Assembly: GCA_947305745.1 (NCBI GenBank)
Contig: CAMZEH010000004.1
Coordinates: forward strand, 1-64,000
Length of the DNA: 64,000 nucleotides
Direction: 5' to 3'
Origin: an uncultured Clostridia bacterium
Lineage (GTDB): Bacteria > Bacillota > Clostridia > Oscillospirales > Acutalibacteraceae
Shown: positions 35,748 through 43,221 of the stretch, in pieces
How positions within the stretch are numbered: the stretch's first letter is position 1
Layout of the letters: every line of letters starts with the position of its first letter
Made by a program: the position numbers and the translations under genes
The notes under the pieces: generated by a model
The model's database searches: none
What the model was told of the DNA's origin: nothing
The model's input: only the letters and a program-made list of their open reading frames with translations

Positions 35748-36590
35748 ATGTTTGAAATATTGCAAAAAACACGATTTAACGATTATACCGTTCATATGGT
35801 TTTAAAAGCACCGATGATTGCCGAAAAAGCAAAAGCAGGTCAGTTTGTTATTCTGAGAACCGATAAATTTGCCGAAAGAATTCCGCTGACTATTTTTAAT
35901 GCTGATTCTGCCAAAGGTACGATCGAAATTATTTATCAAAAAGTTGGAGTGGCGACATATAAATTAGACAAAAAAAGCGAAGGCGATTTTATAGAAGATG
36001 TTCTTGGACCTTTGGGTAAACCGTCGAAGTTGGAAGGGTATAAAAAAGTAGCGCTTGTATCGGGCGGAGTTGGTATTGCCGCTGCATATCCTATGGCGAA
36101 AGTGCTTTATAAAAACGGCTGTAAAACGGACGTAATACTCGGATTCAGAAATAAAGAATTTATAATTTTGGAAGATGCGATGAAGAGCATTTCAAACAGT
36201 ATTGAAATTGTAACCGATGACGGATCAAACGGTAAAAAAGCGCTTGTCACGGATATGCTTAAAGATAAACTTGAGGGCGGAGAAAGATATGATGCAGTTC
36301 TTTCTGTAGGCTCAATCCCGATGATGAAAGCCGTGTGTGATATTACAAAAATTTATAAAATCAAATCCATTGTCAGTATGACGGCAATTATGATCGATGG
36401 CACGGGAATGTGCGGAGGCTGTAGATTAAAAGTCGGGGGAAAAACGAAGTTCGCGTGCGTAGACGGCCCTGAGTTTTATGGATATGAAGTTGATTTTTAT
36501 GAGGCGATAATCAGGAATAGAATGTTTAAAATACAGGAGGACCGCGCGAGAGAAAAATACTGTAATTTATATAAAGGTGTTAAGTTATGA
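35748..36590 (+). CDS. NfnA-like FAD/NAD-binding ferredoxin:NADP+ oxidoreductase subunit
   Basis: About 280 residues, related to PyrK and to the small subunit of NfnAB, which couples reduced ferredoxin and NADH to NADP reduction by electron bifurcation. FAD domain with AGQFVILR near residue 28, NAD domain with ALVSGGVGIAAAYPMAK, and a [2Fe-2S]-type cysteine cluster GTGMCGGCRLKVGGKTKFACVDGPEF. Start ATG 35748 behind GGTGAG. The stop overlaps nfnB as ATGA. Confidence 0.9.
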   Translation: MFEILQKTRFNDYTVHMVLKAPMIAEKAKAGQFVILRTDKFAERIPLTIFNADSAKGTIEIIYQKVGVATYKLDKKSEGDFIEDVLGPLGKPSKLEGYKKVALVSGGVGIAAAYPMAKVLYKNGCKTDVILGFRNKEFIILEDAMKSISNSIEIVTDDGSNGKKALVTDMLKDKLEGGERYDAVLSVGSIPMMKAVCDITKIYKIKSIVSMTAIMIDGTGMCGGCRLKVGGKTKFACVDGPEFYGYEVDFYEAIIRNRMFKIQEDRAREKYCNLYKGVKL

Positions 36591-37984
36591 TAAATAATAG
36601 TAAAATTAAAGAATCTATGCCAACGCGGTCGGCGAAGGAAAGAGCGAAAACTTTTGAAGAAGTGGAGCTTGGCTACGGCGAAGAAACTGCCATCAAAGAG
36701 GCGTGCAGATGTCTTTCGTGTATGGCGAAGCCTTGCGTTTCGGCTTGCCCCATAGCTGTTGACATACCTGGATTTATAAGCAAAATAAAAACAGGGGATT
36801 TTAAAGGCGCTTGCGCCGTTATAAATAAATCAAATCCTTTTCCCGAAATTTGTGGCAGAGTTTGCTCGCAAGAAAAGCAGTGTGAGAAGGCCTGCATAAG
36901 GCGTAAAACCGGAGAACCGGTAGCGATAGGTAACCTTGAAAGATTTGCATCGGAATACTTTGAAAATTCGAATGAGAACAGTGAGTTGGTAGGTAAATCA
37001 AATCCCCAAAAATATAAAATTGCCGTTGTAGGTTCTGGCCCCTCGGGAATGACGTGCGCTTTGGAGCTTGCGAAAAAAGATTTTGACGTCACAATTTTTG
37101 AAGCTCTGCACGAATTTGGGGGAGTGCTTGTGTATGGGATACCGAAATTTCGATTGCCGAAAGAAATTTTAAATAAAGCCGTAAATAAATTAAAGTTACG
37201 TAACGTTAAAATGATCAACAATTGCCTTATCGGAAATACAATTACAATAGATGAACTATTAAATAGCGGATATTCTGCGATTTATATATCGTCGGGAGCA
37301 GGACTTCCAAAATTTATGAATATAAAAGGTGAGGGGCTTTCGGGTGTATACTGCGCGAACGAATTTTTAACCAGAATAAATTTAATGAACGCGCATAGTT
37401 CGGATTATGACACTCCGCTAACCGAGCTTGGGGACGTGATTGTGATAGGAGGCGGAAATGTGGCGATAGATGCCGCAAGATGCGCAAAGAGACTTGGAAC
37501 GGGCGAAGTTACGATAATGTATCGCCGTGGAGAAGCCGAAATGCCGGCACGCCTTAGTGAAGTTGAGCACGCGAAAGAAGAAAATATAAAGTTTGAGTTT
37601 TTCAAAACCCCGTTGGAATTTGTTGGTGACGAAGATGGAAAAATCAAAGAGATAAAATATCAGAATATGGTGTATTTCGGAGCAGATAATTCGGGCAGAA
37701 AATCCGTTATTCCCACTTCGAATGAAATTCATAAAATGAGAGCCGACACAATAATAATTGCAATAGGAAGCGAAACAAACCCGCTAATACCCCGAAGCAC
37801 TCCCGACCTAGAGTGCGATGAGTTTGGTAAAATAGCTATAAAAAGCGGTTTTACTAGGACTTCAAAGCCTTTTGTTTATGCGGGAGGAGACGCCGTGATA
37901 GGAGCGGCGACGGTGATTTCTGCGATCGACAGTGGAAAAAAAGCGGCACTTGAGATATCGAAAGATTTTGAGGCGAGGAGCTGA
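36587..37984 (+). CDS. NfnB / glutamate synthase small-subunit-like NADPH oxidoreductase
   Basis: 465 residues. An N-terminal cysteine-rich Fe-S region (CLSCMAKPCVSACP and CGRVCSQEKQCEKAC) precedes two nucleotide-binding folds (VVGSGPSGMTCALELAKK for FAD, VIGGGNVAIDAARCAKRLG for NADPH) and closes with YAGGDAVIGAATVISA. This matches both the glutamate synthase beta subunit and NfnB. Fusion-free pairing with the FAD/[2Fe-2S] subunit and the 4-base overlap point to NfnAB. No large glutamate synthase subunit is in the window. Confidence 0.92.
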   Translation: MINNSKIKESMPTRSAKERAKTFEEVELGYGEETAIKEACRCLSCMAKPCVSACPIAVDIPGFISKIKTGDFKGACAVINKSNPFPEICGRVCSQEKQCEKACIRRKTGEPVAIGNLERFASEYFENSNENSELVGKSNPQKYKIAVVGSGPSGMTCALELAKKDFDVTIFEALHEFGGVLVYGIPKFRLPKEILNKAVNKLKLRNVKMINNCLIGNTITIDELLNSGYSAIYISSGAGLPKFMNIKGEGLSGVYCANEFLTRINLMNAHSSDYDTPLTELGDVIVIGGGNVAIDAARCAKRLGTGEVTIMYRRGEAEMPARLSEVEHAKEENIKFEFFKTPLEFVGDEDGKIKEIKYQNMVYFGADNSGRKSVIPTSNEIHKMRADTIIIAIGSETNPLIPRSTPDLECDEFGKIAIKSGFTRTSKPFVYAGGDAVIGAATVISAIDSGKKAALEISKDFEARS

Positions 37985-37988
37985 GGCT

Positions 37989-38588
37989 ATAGAGTTTGGC
38001 ATTTTTAACTGCAAGATAAAAATAGATTTTCTTTTTGTCGCTGTACTCACATTTATTATTGTTACCGATAAAACTTTGCTTTCATTGTGCGCTGTTTCCC
38101 TGATATTTGCGCATGAATTTGGGCATATATTATCGGCAAAAATTTTAAAAATGCCGATAAATGAAATAAATTTCGGTGCGATGAGTATAGATATCGCAAA
38201 ACCGAAAATTTACTATCAAAAAAGTTTTGCCCAAAAAATGATAATTATTTTAAGTGGCTTTATTTTCAATTTATTTATATTTATAATTTTATCGTGGGTG
38301 TATGTAATTACCAAAAGCGAGATTATAATATTGGTAGCGTTTCAAAGCCTTGTGATTGGGGCAATCAATATTTTGCCGATTGAATCTTTGGATGGCGGAG
38401 AAGCTGTAAATCTTATTTTGAGTAGATTTTTTGGTTACGAGAAAGCAAAAAAAATATCCGGTGTGCTGTCTATAATTTTTTTAGTGCCTATTATAGTCTT
38501 TGGGATTTTTCTGATAGCGAAATCTTGGCGCAATATGTCTGTAGGTATGCTTGCGTTATATTTAATTTTCGAAAAGTATTTTATATAA
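37989..38588 (+). CDS. M50 family site-2 metalloprotease (SpoIVFB-like)
   Basis: Intramembrane zinc protease with about six hydrophobic segments. The zinc motif HEFGH and the second ligand motif ESLDGGE are present. About 199 residues from ATA 37989. A strong site (GAGGCGAGGAG) lies across the nfnB stop, and the first codon at suitable distance is ATA; the family-like N-terminus (EFGIFNCKIKIDFLF) begins exactly there. In-frame GTG 37932 and TTG 37950 or 37968 lie inside nfnB without ribosome binding sites and would add basic read-through-like residues. In sporulating bacteria a relative cleaves pro-SigK, but its partner SpoIVFA is not nearby, so that role is only a guess. Confidence 0.85.
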   Translation: MEFGIFNCKIKIDFLFVAVLTFIIVTDKTLLSLCAVSLIFAHEFGHILSAKILKMPINEINFGAMSIDIAKPKIYYQKSFAQKMIIILSGFIFNLFIFIILSWVYVITKSEIIILVAFQSLVIGAINILPIESLDGGEAVNLILSRFFGYEKAKKISGVLSIIFLVPIIVFGIFLIAKSWRNMSVGMLALYLIFEKYFI

Positions 38589-38608
38589 ATTTTATTTGAG
38601 GTGATTTT

Positions 38609-39115
38609 ATGAATAACTTTAAAGAAATTGACGTTTTAAACTTAAAAGAAAGTAGTGCGTTTAAGCTAATCGGAAAAGATTGGATGCTCATTACTGCCGG
38701 AGGCGAGAAAAATCTTAACACGATGACCGCAAGCTGGGGTATGCTCGGAGTTTTGTGGAATAAAAACGTGAGCTGTGTTTTCGTTCGTCCGCAAAGGCAC
38801 ACTTTTAAATTTTTAGAAAATTCAGATTATTACAGCCTTTGCTTTTTTGATGATAAATACAAGAAAATTCTCAGCTATTGCGGGACTCATAGCGGAAAAG
38901 ACGTGGATAAAATTTCAGAGACGGGTCTTAGCGTAGCGCAAGATAAAGCGCCGTATTTTAAAGAAGCCAAGTTAGTATTAATATGCAAAAAAATATATAC
39001 GGATTATATCGACCCAAAGTGTTTTGAATTTTCAGATATACAAAAAAACTACGAAGCTAATGATTATCATAAGGTGTTTGTCGGAGAAATCGTAAAATGC
39101 CTTGAAAGGAAATAA
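38609..39115 (+). CDS. Flavin reductase family protein
   Basis: 168 residues of the FMN-binding split-barrel flavin reductase-like family, with NTMTASWGMLGVLWNK near residue 37 and FVRPQRHTFKFLE. Probably binds FMN and uses NAD(P)H. The substrate is not evident. Start ATG after GAGGTGA. Follows the M50 gene by 20 bases. Confidence 0.85.
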   Translation: MNNFKEIDVLNLKESSAFKLIGKDWMLITAGGEKNLNTMTASWGMLGVLWNKNVSCVFVRPQRHTFKFLENSDYYSLCFFDDKYKKILSYCGTHSGKDVDKISETGLSVAQDKAPYFKEAKLVLICKKIYTDYIDPKCFEFSDIQKNYEANDYHKVFVGEIVKCLERK

Positions 39116-39119
39116 TTTT

Positions 39120-39854
39120 ATGAAAAAAACTGTTTTGATAACGGGGAGCTCCAAAGGTATCGGCGCCGCCACCGCGCTAAAATTTGCCGATATGGGGTAT
39201 AACATTGTGATTAACTATAATAAATCCGAAAAAGATGGTTTTGAAGTTCTGAAAAAAGTGCGCAGTAAAAACGCAGCTTCCATAGCGATAAAAGCGGACG
39301 TTTCCAAGTATGACGAAGCAGAATACTTGGTGGAGAAAGCGATTTCTGAATTCGGAAAATTAGACGTGCTCGTAAACAATGCGGGAATAGCTCGGCAAAG
39401 GCTTTTTACGGATATTACAGAATCAGAATGGAAAAGAATGTTTGAAGTCAACGTACAAAGTATGTTTAACTGCTCAAAATTCGCGGCAAAAAATATGATT
39501 AAAAATCATAGCGGAAAGATTATAAATATCTCATCAGTTTGGGGAGTACAAGGCGCTTCGTGTGAAGTACATTATTCAGCTTCGAAAGCCGCTGTAATAG
39601 GTTTTACAAAAGCGCTGGCGAAGGAGCTCGGGCCCTCGGGAATAACCGTAAACTGCATTGCGCCCGGCGTGATAGATACAGATATGAATGCACATTTAAA
39701 AAGGGGAGATTTAGATAAATTAATAAATTCCACACCGCTTATGTGTCTGGGAATGCCCTCTGACGTCGCAAATTTAATTTGCTTTTTGGCGAGTGAAAAT
39801 GCAAGTTTCATTACGGGGCAAGTTATTGGGTGCGATGGTGGGTTTTTTATTTAG
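39120..39854 (+). CDS. ymfI: SDR family reductase, likely EF-P 5-aminopentanone reductase (YmfI type)
   Basis: 244 residues of the short-chain dehydrogenase family: TGSSKGIGAATA (NAD(P) loop), NNAG, and catalytic Ser/Tyr/Lys in SSVWGVQGASCEVHYSASK. The SSVWG..GASCEV stretch resembles YmfI, which reduces the EF-P modification, more than FabG, but general FabG activity cannot be excluded. Two other proteins linked to this modification (YfmF and YfmH) are at 19-21.6 kb. Start ATG 39120; GTG/ATG upstream lie inside the preceding gene. Confidence 0.8.
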   Translation: MKKTVLITGSSKGIGAATALKFADMGYNIVINYNKSEKDGFEVLKKVRSKNAASIAIKADVSKYDEAEYLVEKAISEFGKLDVLVNNAGIARQRLFTDITESEWKRMFEVNVQSMFNCSKFAAKNMIKNHSGKIINISSVWGVQGASCEVHYSASKAAVIGFTKALAKELGPSGITVNCIAPGVIDTDMNAHLKRGDLDKLINSTPLMCLGMPSDVANLICFLASENASFITGQVIGCDGGFFI

Positions 39855-39953
39855 TTTACATAAAAAAACGCTTAAAAAATTTCGAAACACAATTATTAAT
39901 TGATGATAGAATACTTCTTGCAAACTTATTTTTACAGAAAGGGAAGTTGAGAT

Positions 39954-40538
39954 ATGTGTTTTAAAAAAGTATTTTGCATTTTAACAGCTGCAAGTATTTT
40001 ATCCGGCTGTGTGCCCATAGCCGAAAATACTGCAAAAGCAAAGCCTATGAGTGAAATACTGGCGGCAATTAATGTTAGGAGATCATCGGCTGTGCATCAG
40101 CATATAAGAGAGATGCAAGAATTTATAAAAAAAGAAAAGGTTAGATTGAGATCTGAGCCTAACTATATCGAAAATATAACTAGAATGGATAGCCTTGTTT
40201 TTGGATTCTTTTGCTGCTTTTGCTACAAAAATAATTTAATAACATTGATTAAAAAAGTATCATCGGAACGCACTGCGTCGGAGTATGTAGAAGATATAGA
40301 AGTAATCACGTACATTTTGCCAGCAAACAGAGAAGAGCTATTCATGCGTTTCGGTTTTGATATGGAAGAATTCGAATTTAAAGACATGATCGAAATAATC
40401 GAAAATTTACGTGCACAAAGAAGAGGCACTGCAAAAAATTATCGCAAACCCGGAAAACATATGCGCGAAATGATCCGTGAAGGACTTGAAGAGTATGAAT
40501 ATATGAAAGATATTGACAGGGGATACCGTAGCGAATGA
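39954..40538 (+). CDS. Small lipoprotein, unknown function
   Basis: 194 residues with a lipoprotein signal (lipobox LSGC, Cys19). The mature part is helical and charged (MREMIREGLEEYEYM near the end) with no recognised domain. Start has GAAAGGGAAG upstream. One of several exported proteins of unknown role in this accessory stretch, and a likely client of the Lgt and LspA encoded in this window. Confidence 0.78.
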   Translation: MCFKKVFCILTAASILSGCVPIAENTAKAKPMSEILAAINVRRSSAVHQHIREMQEFIKKEKVRLRSEPNYIENITRMDSLVFGFFCCFCYKNNLITLIKKVSSERTASEYVEDIEVITYILPANREELFMRFGFDMEEFEFKDMIEIIENLRAQRRGTAKNYRKPGKHMREMIREGLEEYEYMKDIDRGYRSE

Positions 40539-40548
40539 TTAGCACTGA

Positions 40549-40854
40549 TTAAATCAGTTCTATGTTAGAAATTTTTTTTGTAAGATTTTCGCAGATCTTG
40601 AGCGTCTCATCGTCTGCGCCATTATTTATTATTTTTATTACGACTTTTGAATTTTCTTGCAACCACGTGTATTTAAAAATGATTTTTCGAATGATGAATT
40701 CAATATTTTCACAGTGCCCATAAATAGGTATTTTTACCTCTTTTATGGGTACTTTTTTGTTTTGAAAAAGTAGTTTTTTGAAGATACTTTTAATTAGGTC
40801 AATAAACCCAAAGGCTGCTAAAAAGATCATAAAAAATAAGCATAGCAAATTCAT
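40549..40854 (-). CDS. Small membrane-anchored hypothetical protein
   Basis: 101 residues. One N-terminal membrane segment (about 2-22) and a cytoplasmic or external domain with YGHCENIEFIIRKI. The spacing of hydrophobic residues and the closing ENLTKKISNIELI suggest a compact alpha/beta fold. Start ATG has GAGGTGA upstream. Convergent with the lipoprotein gene. No family recognised. Confidence 0.7.
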   Translation of the reverse strand: MNLLCLFFMIFLAAFGFIDLIKSIFKKLLFQNKKVPIKEVKIPIYGHCENIEFIIRKIIFKYTWLQENSKVVIKIINNGADDETLKICENLTKKISNIELI

Positions 40855-40916
40855 TTTAGATCACCTCTGAACTATACTATGCCTTTAAATACAAATTGCT
40901 ATAATTTTCCTTGGTT

Positions 40917-41162
40917 TTAAAAAGTGTCGTCGCCGTTTTCAGATTTTTCCGATTTTTTTCTGCTTTCTTCGTCATCTCTGAATAGAAGCGAAATGCACCA
41001 AATCGCGGCGATACCCACAAGAGTATAGATGATTCTGCTGATTACCGAATCCTGTCCTCCGAATATCCAAGCGACGATATCAAACTGAAAAAGCCCGATT
41101 GAACCCCAGTTTATGCCGCCTATTATCGCAAGGATTAGCGCTATGTTTGTTGTGGTCATCAT
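40917..41162 (-). CDS. DUF378 family membrane protein
   Basis: 81 residues with two membrane segments. The N-terminal half (IALILAIIGGINWGSIGLF then DIVAW) is the DUF378 signature. The C-terminal tail is charged. Function of the family is unknown. Start ATG after a GGAGG site. Confidence 0.88.
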   Translation of the reverse strand: MMTTTNIALILAIIGGINWGSIGLFQFDIVAWIFGGQDSVISRIIYTLVGIAAIWCISLLFRDDEESRKKSEKSENGDDTF

Positions 41163-41333
41163 AATAAATTCCTCCTTTTTGATAATTATTTTTATATTAT
41201 AGCTATTTTTTGTGCGGAAAACCAGACAAAATTATATTCCCCCAAACAACTCGTATTATTCGGTATGTTGAAAAATTTGCGTTAATTTGTTAAAATTATT
41301 TTATATAATGTATTTTTACGGAGGAAAATCAAA

Positions 41334-42752
41334 TTGCCCTTGGATAAACTAATTTGTAAGTATGACATGACTCAAGCGGGATACTGCCTAAAAATAAAAG
41401 AAATTCTTAAAAATAAATTCGGTGAGAAAATCCCAAAAGTGTTTGTGAAGACGTATGGCTGTCAGCAAAACGTTTCGGATAGCGAAAAATACAAAGGTAT
41501 GCTTTTTCAGATGGGGTTTTCTTTTACTGATGACCAAGATGATGCCGATGTTATACTTTTTAATACTTGCGCTATACGAGAAAACGCCGAGAATAAAGCG
41601 CTTGGGAACCTAGGCTGGATAAAAAATATTGAAAAATCAAAGCCTGAGCTTTTTGTAATTCTTTGCGGCTGTATGACAGAGCAAGAAAACATAATAGAAA
41701 AGATAAAAATTATTTATCCGTTTGTGAACCTTGTTATCGGGACTCATTCGGCGCATAAATTCCCCGAGCTTTTTTATAAAGCGTATCAAAAAATCCACGA
41801 GAAAAACGGCAGAGTTTTTGTTAGCGAAAAAACCGATATTGTGCCCGAAGAATTACCGATTAAAAGGGATGGAAAGTTAAAAGCTTTCGTGTCGGTCATG
41901 TATGGCTGCAACAACTTTTGCTCCTACTGTATAGTTCCATACGTCAGAGGCAGAGAGCGAAGCCGCAGACCCGAAGATATAATCGAAGAATTTAAAAGCC
42001 TTGTGGATAGCGGTTATAAAGATATAACGCTCCTTGGTCAGAATGTGAATTCATACGGAAAAGGGCTTGATGAAAATATAAATTTCCCCGAGCTTTTAAG
42101 ACGCCTCGATAAAATAGAAGGCGACTATAAAATACGCTTTATGACATCGCACCCAAAAGACGCCACGGAGGAGCTTTTTGGCGTCATTGCAAACAGCCGC
42201 CATATAGCGCATCATATTCACCTCCCCGTGCAGTGCGGGAGCGACAGAATTTTAAAGCTAATGAACAGAAAATATGACACAAAGACTTACCTTGAAAAAG
42301 TTAGCTACGCAAAATCCAAAATCCCCGATTTAACGCTCACGAGCGATATAATAGTGGGGTTCCCGGGCGAAACTTACGAAGAATTTAAGGAAACTCTGGA
42401 GCTTATCACAAAAGTTAGATTTTCGTCGCTCTTTACTTTTATATATTCACCCAGAACAGGTACTCCCGCGGCCGAGATGCCCGATCCGTTTGATAAAGCC
42501 GAAAAAACTAAAAGAATTTTGGAGCTTTTAAAGCTGCAGGAGGAAATCTCAAAAAATCTTTGCAAAGAAATGGTCGGCAAAAGGGTGAGAGTTCTGGCCG
42601 AAGGTATAGAGCCCAAAAGCGGAGATATAATGTGCCGCACGGACGGGAATATAATAGTTCAAATCAAGGCGAAAAAAGAAATTATCGGGAGTTTCATAGA
42701 CGTTTTGATAACAGATTCGAGAAACGAATCATTAATCGGAAAATTAATTTAA
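41334..42752 (+). CDS. miaB: tRNA-2-methylthio-N6-dimethylallyladenosine synthase
   Basis: Radical SAM methylthiotransferase that completes ms2i6A37 in tRNA. 472 residues: UPF0004 domain with KTYGCQQNVSDSE and two further Cys, radical SAM motif YGCNNFCSYC, and a C-terminal TRAM domain. Start TTG behind GGAGG. The same operon later holds miaA, which makes the i6A substrate of MiaB. Confidence 0.97.
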   Translation: MPLDKLICKYDMTQAGYCLKIKEILKNKFGEKIPKVFVKTYGCQQNVSDSEKYKGMLFQMGFSFTDDQDDADVILFNTCAIRENAENKALGNLGWIKNIEKSKPELFVILCGCMTEQENIIEKIKIIYPFVNLVIGTHSAHKFPELFYKAYQKIHEKNGRVFVSEKTDIVPEELPIKRDGKLKAFVSVMYGCNNFCSYCIVPYVRGRERSRRPEDIIEEFKSLVDSGYKDITLLGQNVNSYGKGLDENINFPELLRRLDKIEGDYKIRFMTSHPKDATEELFGVIANSRHIAHHIHLPVQCGSDRILKLMNRKYDTKTYLEKVSYAKSKIPDLTLTSDIIVGFPGETYEEFKETLELITKVRFSSLFTFIYSPRTGTPAAEMPDPFDKAEKTKRILELLKLQEEISKNLCKEMVGKRVRVLAEGIEPKSGDIMCRTDGNIIVQIKAKKEIIGSFIDVLITDSRNESLIGKLI

Positions 42753-42767
42753 AAAGGAGATTTTAAA

Positions 42768-43187
42768 ATGGAAAACACAGAAATTTTAAATTTGGCAAGA
42801 GAAATAGGCGTAGCGATACAAAGGAGCGACGAATATATAGCTTACCGCATGAATGAGCAGAAAGTCGAATGCAGTAAAGAGCTGCAAAGCACGATCGAAA
42901 AATTCAACTCAAAAAAAGCGGAGATAAACGCGGAGCTTTCAAAAGAAAATGCAGATCAGAAAAAAATGGACGAGCTTAATTCGGAAATCAGCGAGCTATA
43001 TAGGAAAATCACAAATGATGAAACCATGAAAAAATTTAATGAAACAAAGAGTATTTTTGATGAAATGCTTGGTAAAATAAGCTATCTTATCAGCGAGTGC
43101 GCAAAAGGCGAAGACCCGTATAAAGTAGAAATACCCGATGCGGAGAGCTGCACCGGCAGCTGCTCAACTTGCGGCGGGTGCCACTAA
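42768..43187 (+). CDS. YlbF/YmcA family regulator with a C-terminal cysteine cluster
   Basis: 139 residues. The first 115 form the helical YlbF/YmcA fold (AREIGVAIQRSDEYIAYR then coiled coils). The last residues are ESCTGSCSTCGGCH, a C-x3-C-x2-C-x2-C set able to bind an Fe-S cluster or zinc. In Bacillus subtilis YmcA, YlbF and YaaT form a complex with Fe-S clusters that steers RNase Y, and ymcA lies next to miaB, as here. Start ATG with AAAGGAG. Confidence 0.85.
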   Translation: MENTEILNLAREIGVAIQRSDEYIAYRMNEQKVECSKELQSTIEKFNSKKAEINAELSKENADQKKMDELNSEISELYRKITNDETMKKFNETKSIFDEMLGKISYLISECAKGEDPYKVEIPDAESCTGSCSTCGGCH

Positions 43188-43221
43188 AAAATAATTAATA
43201 AAGCGGAAATGAGGTATTAAA

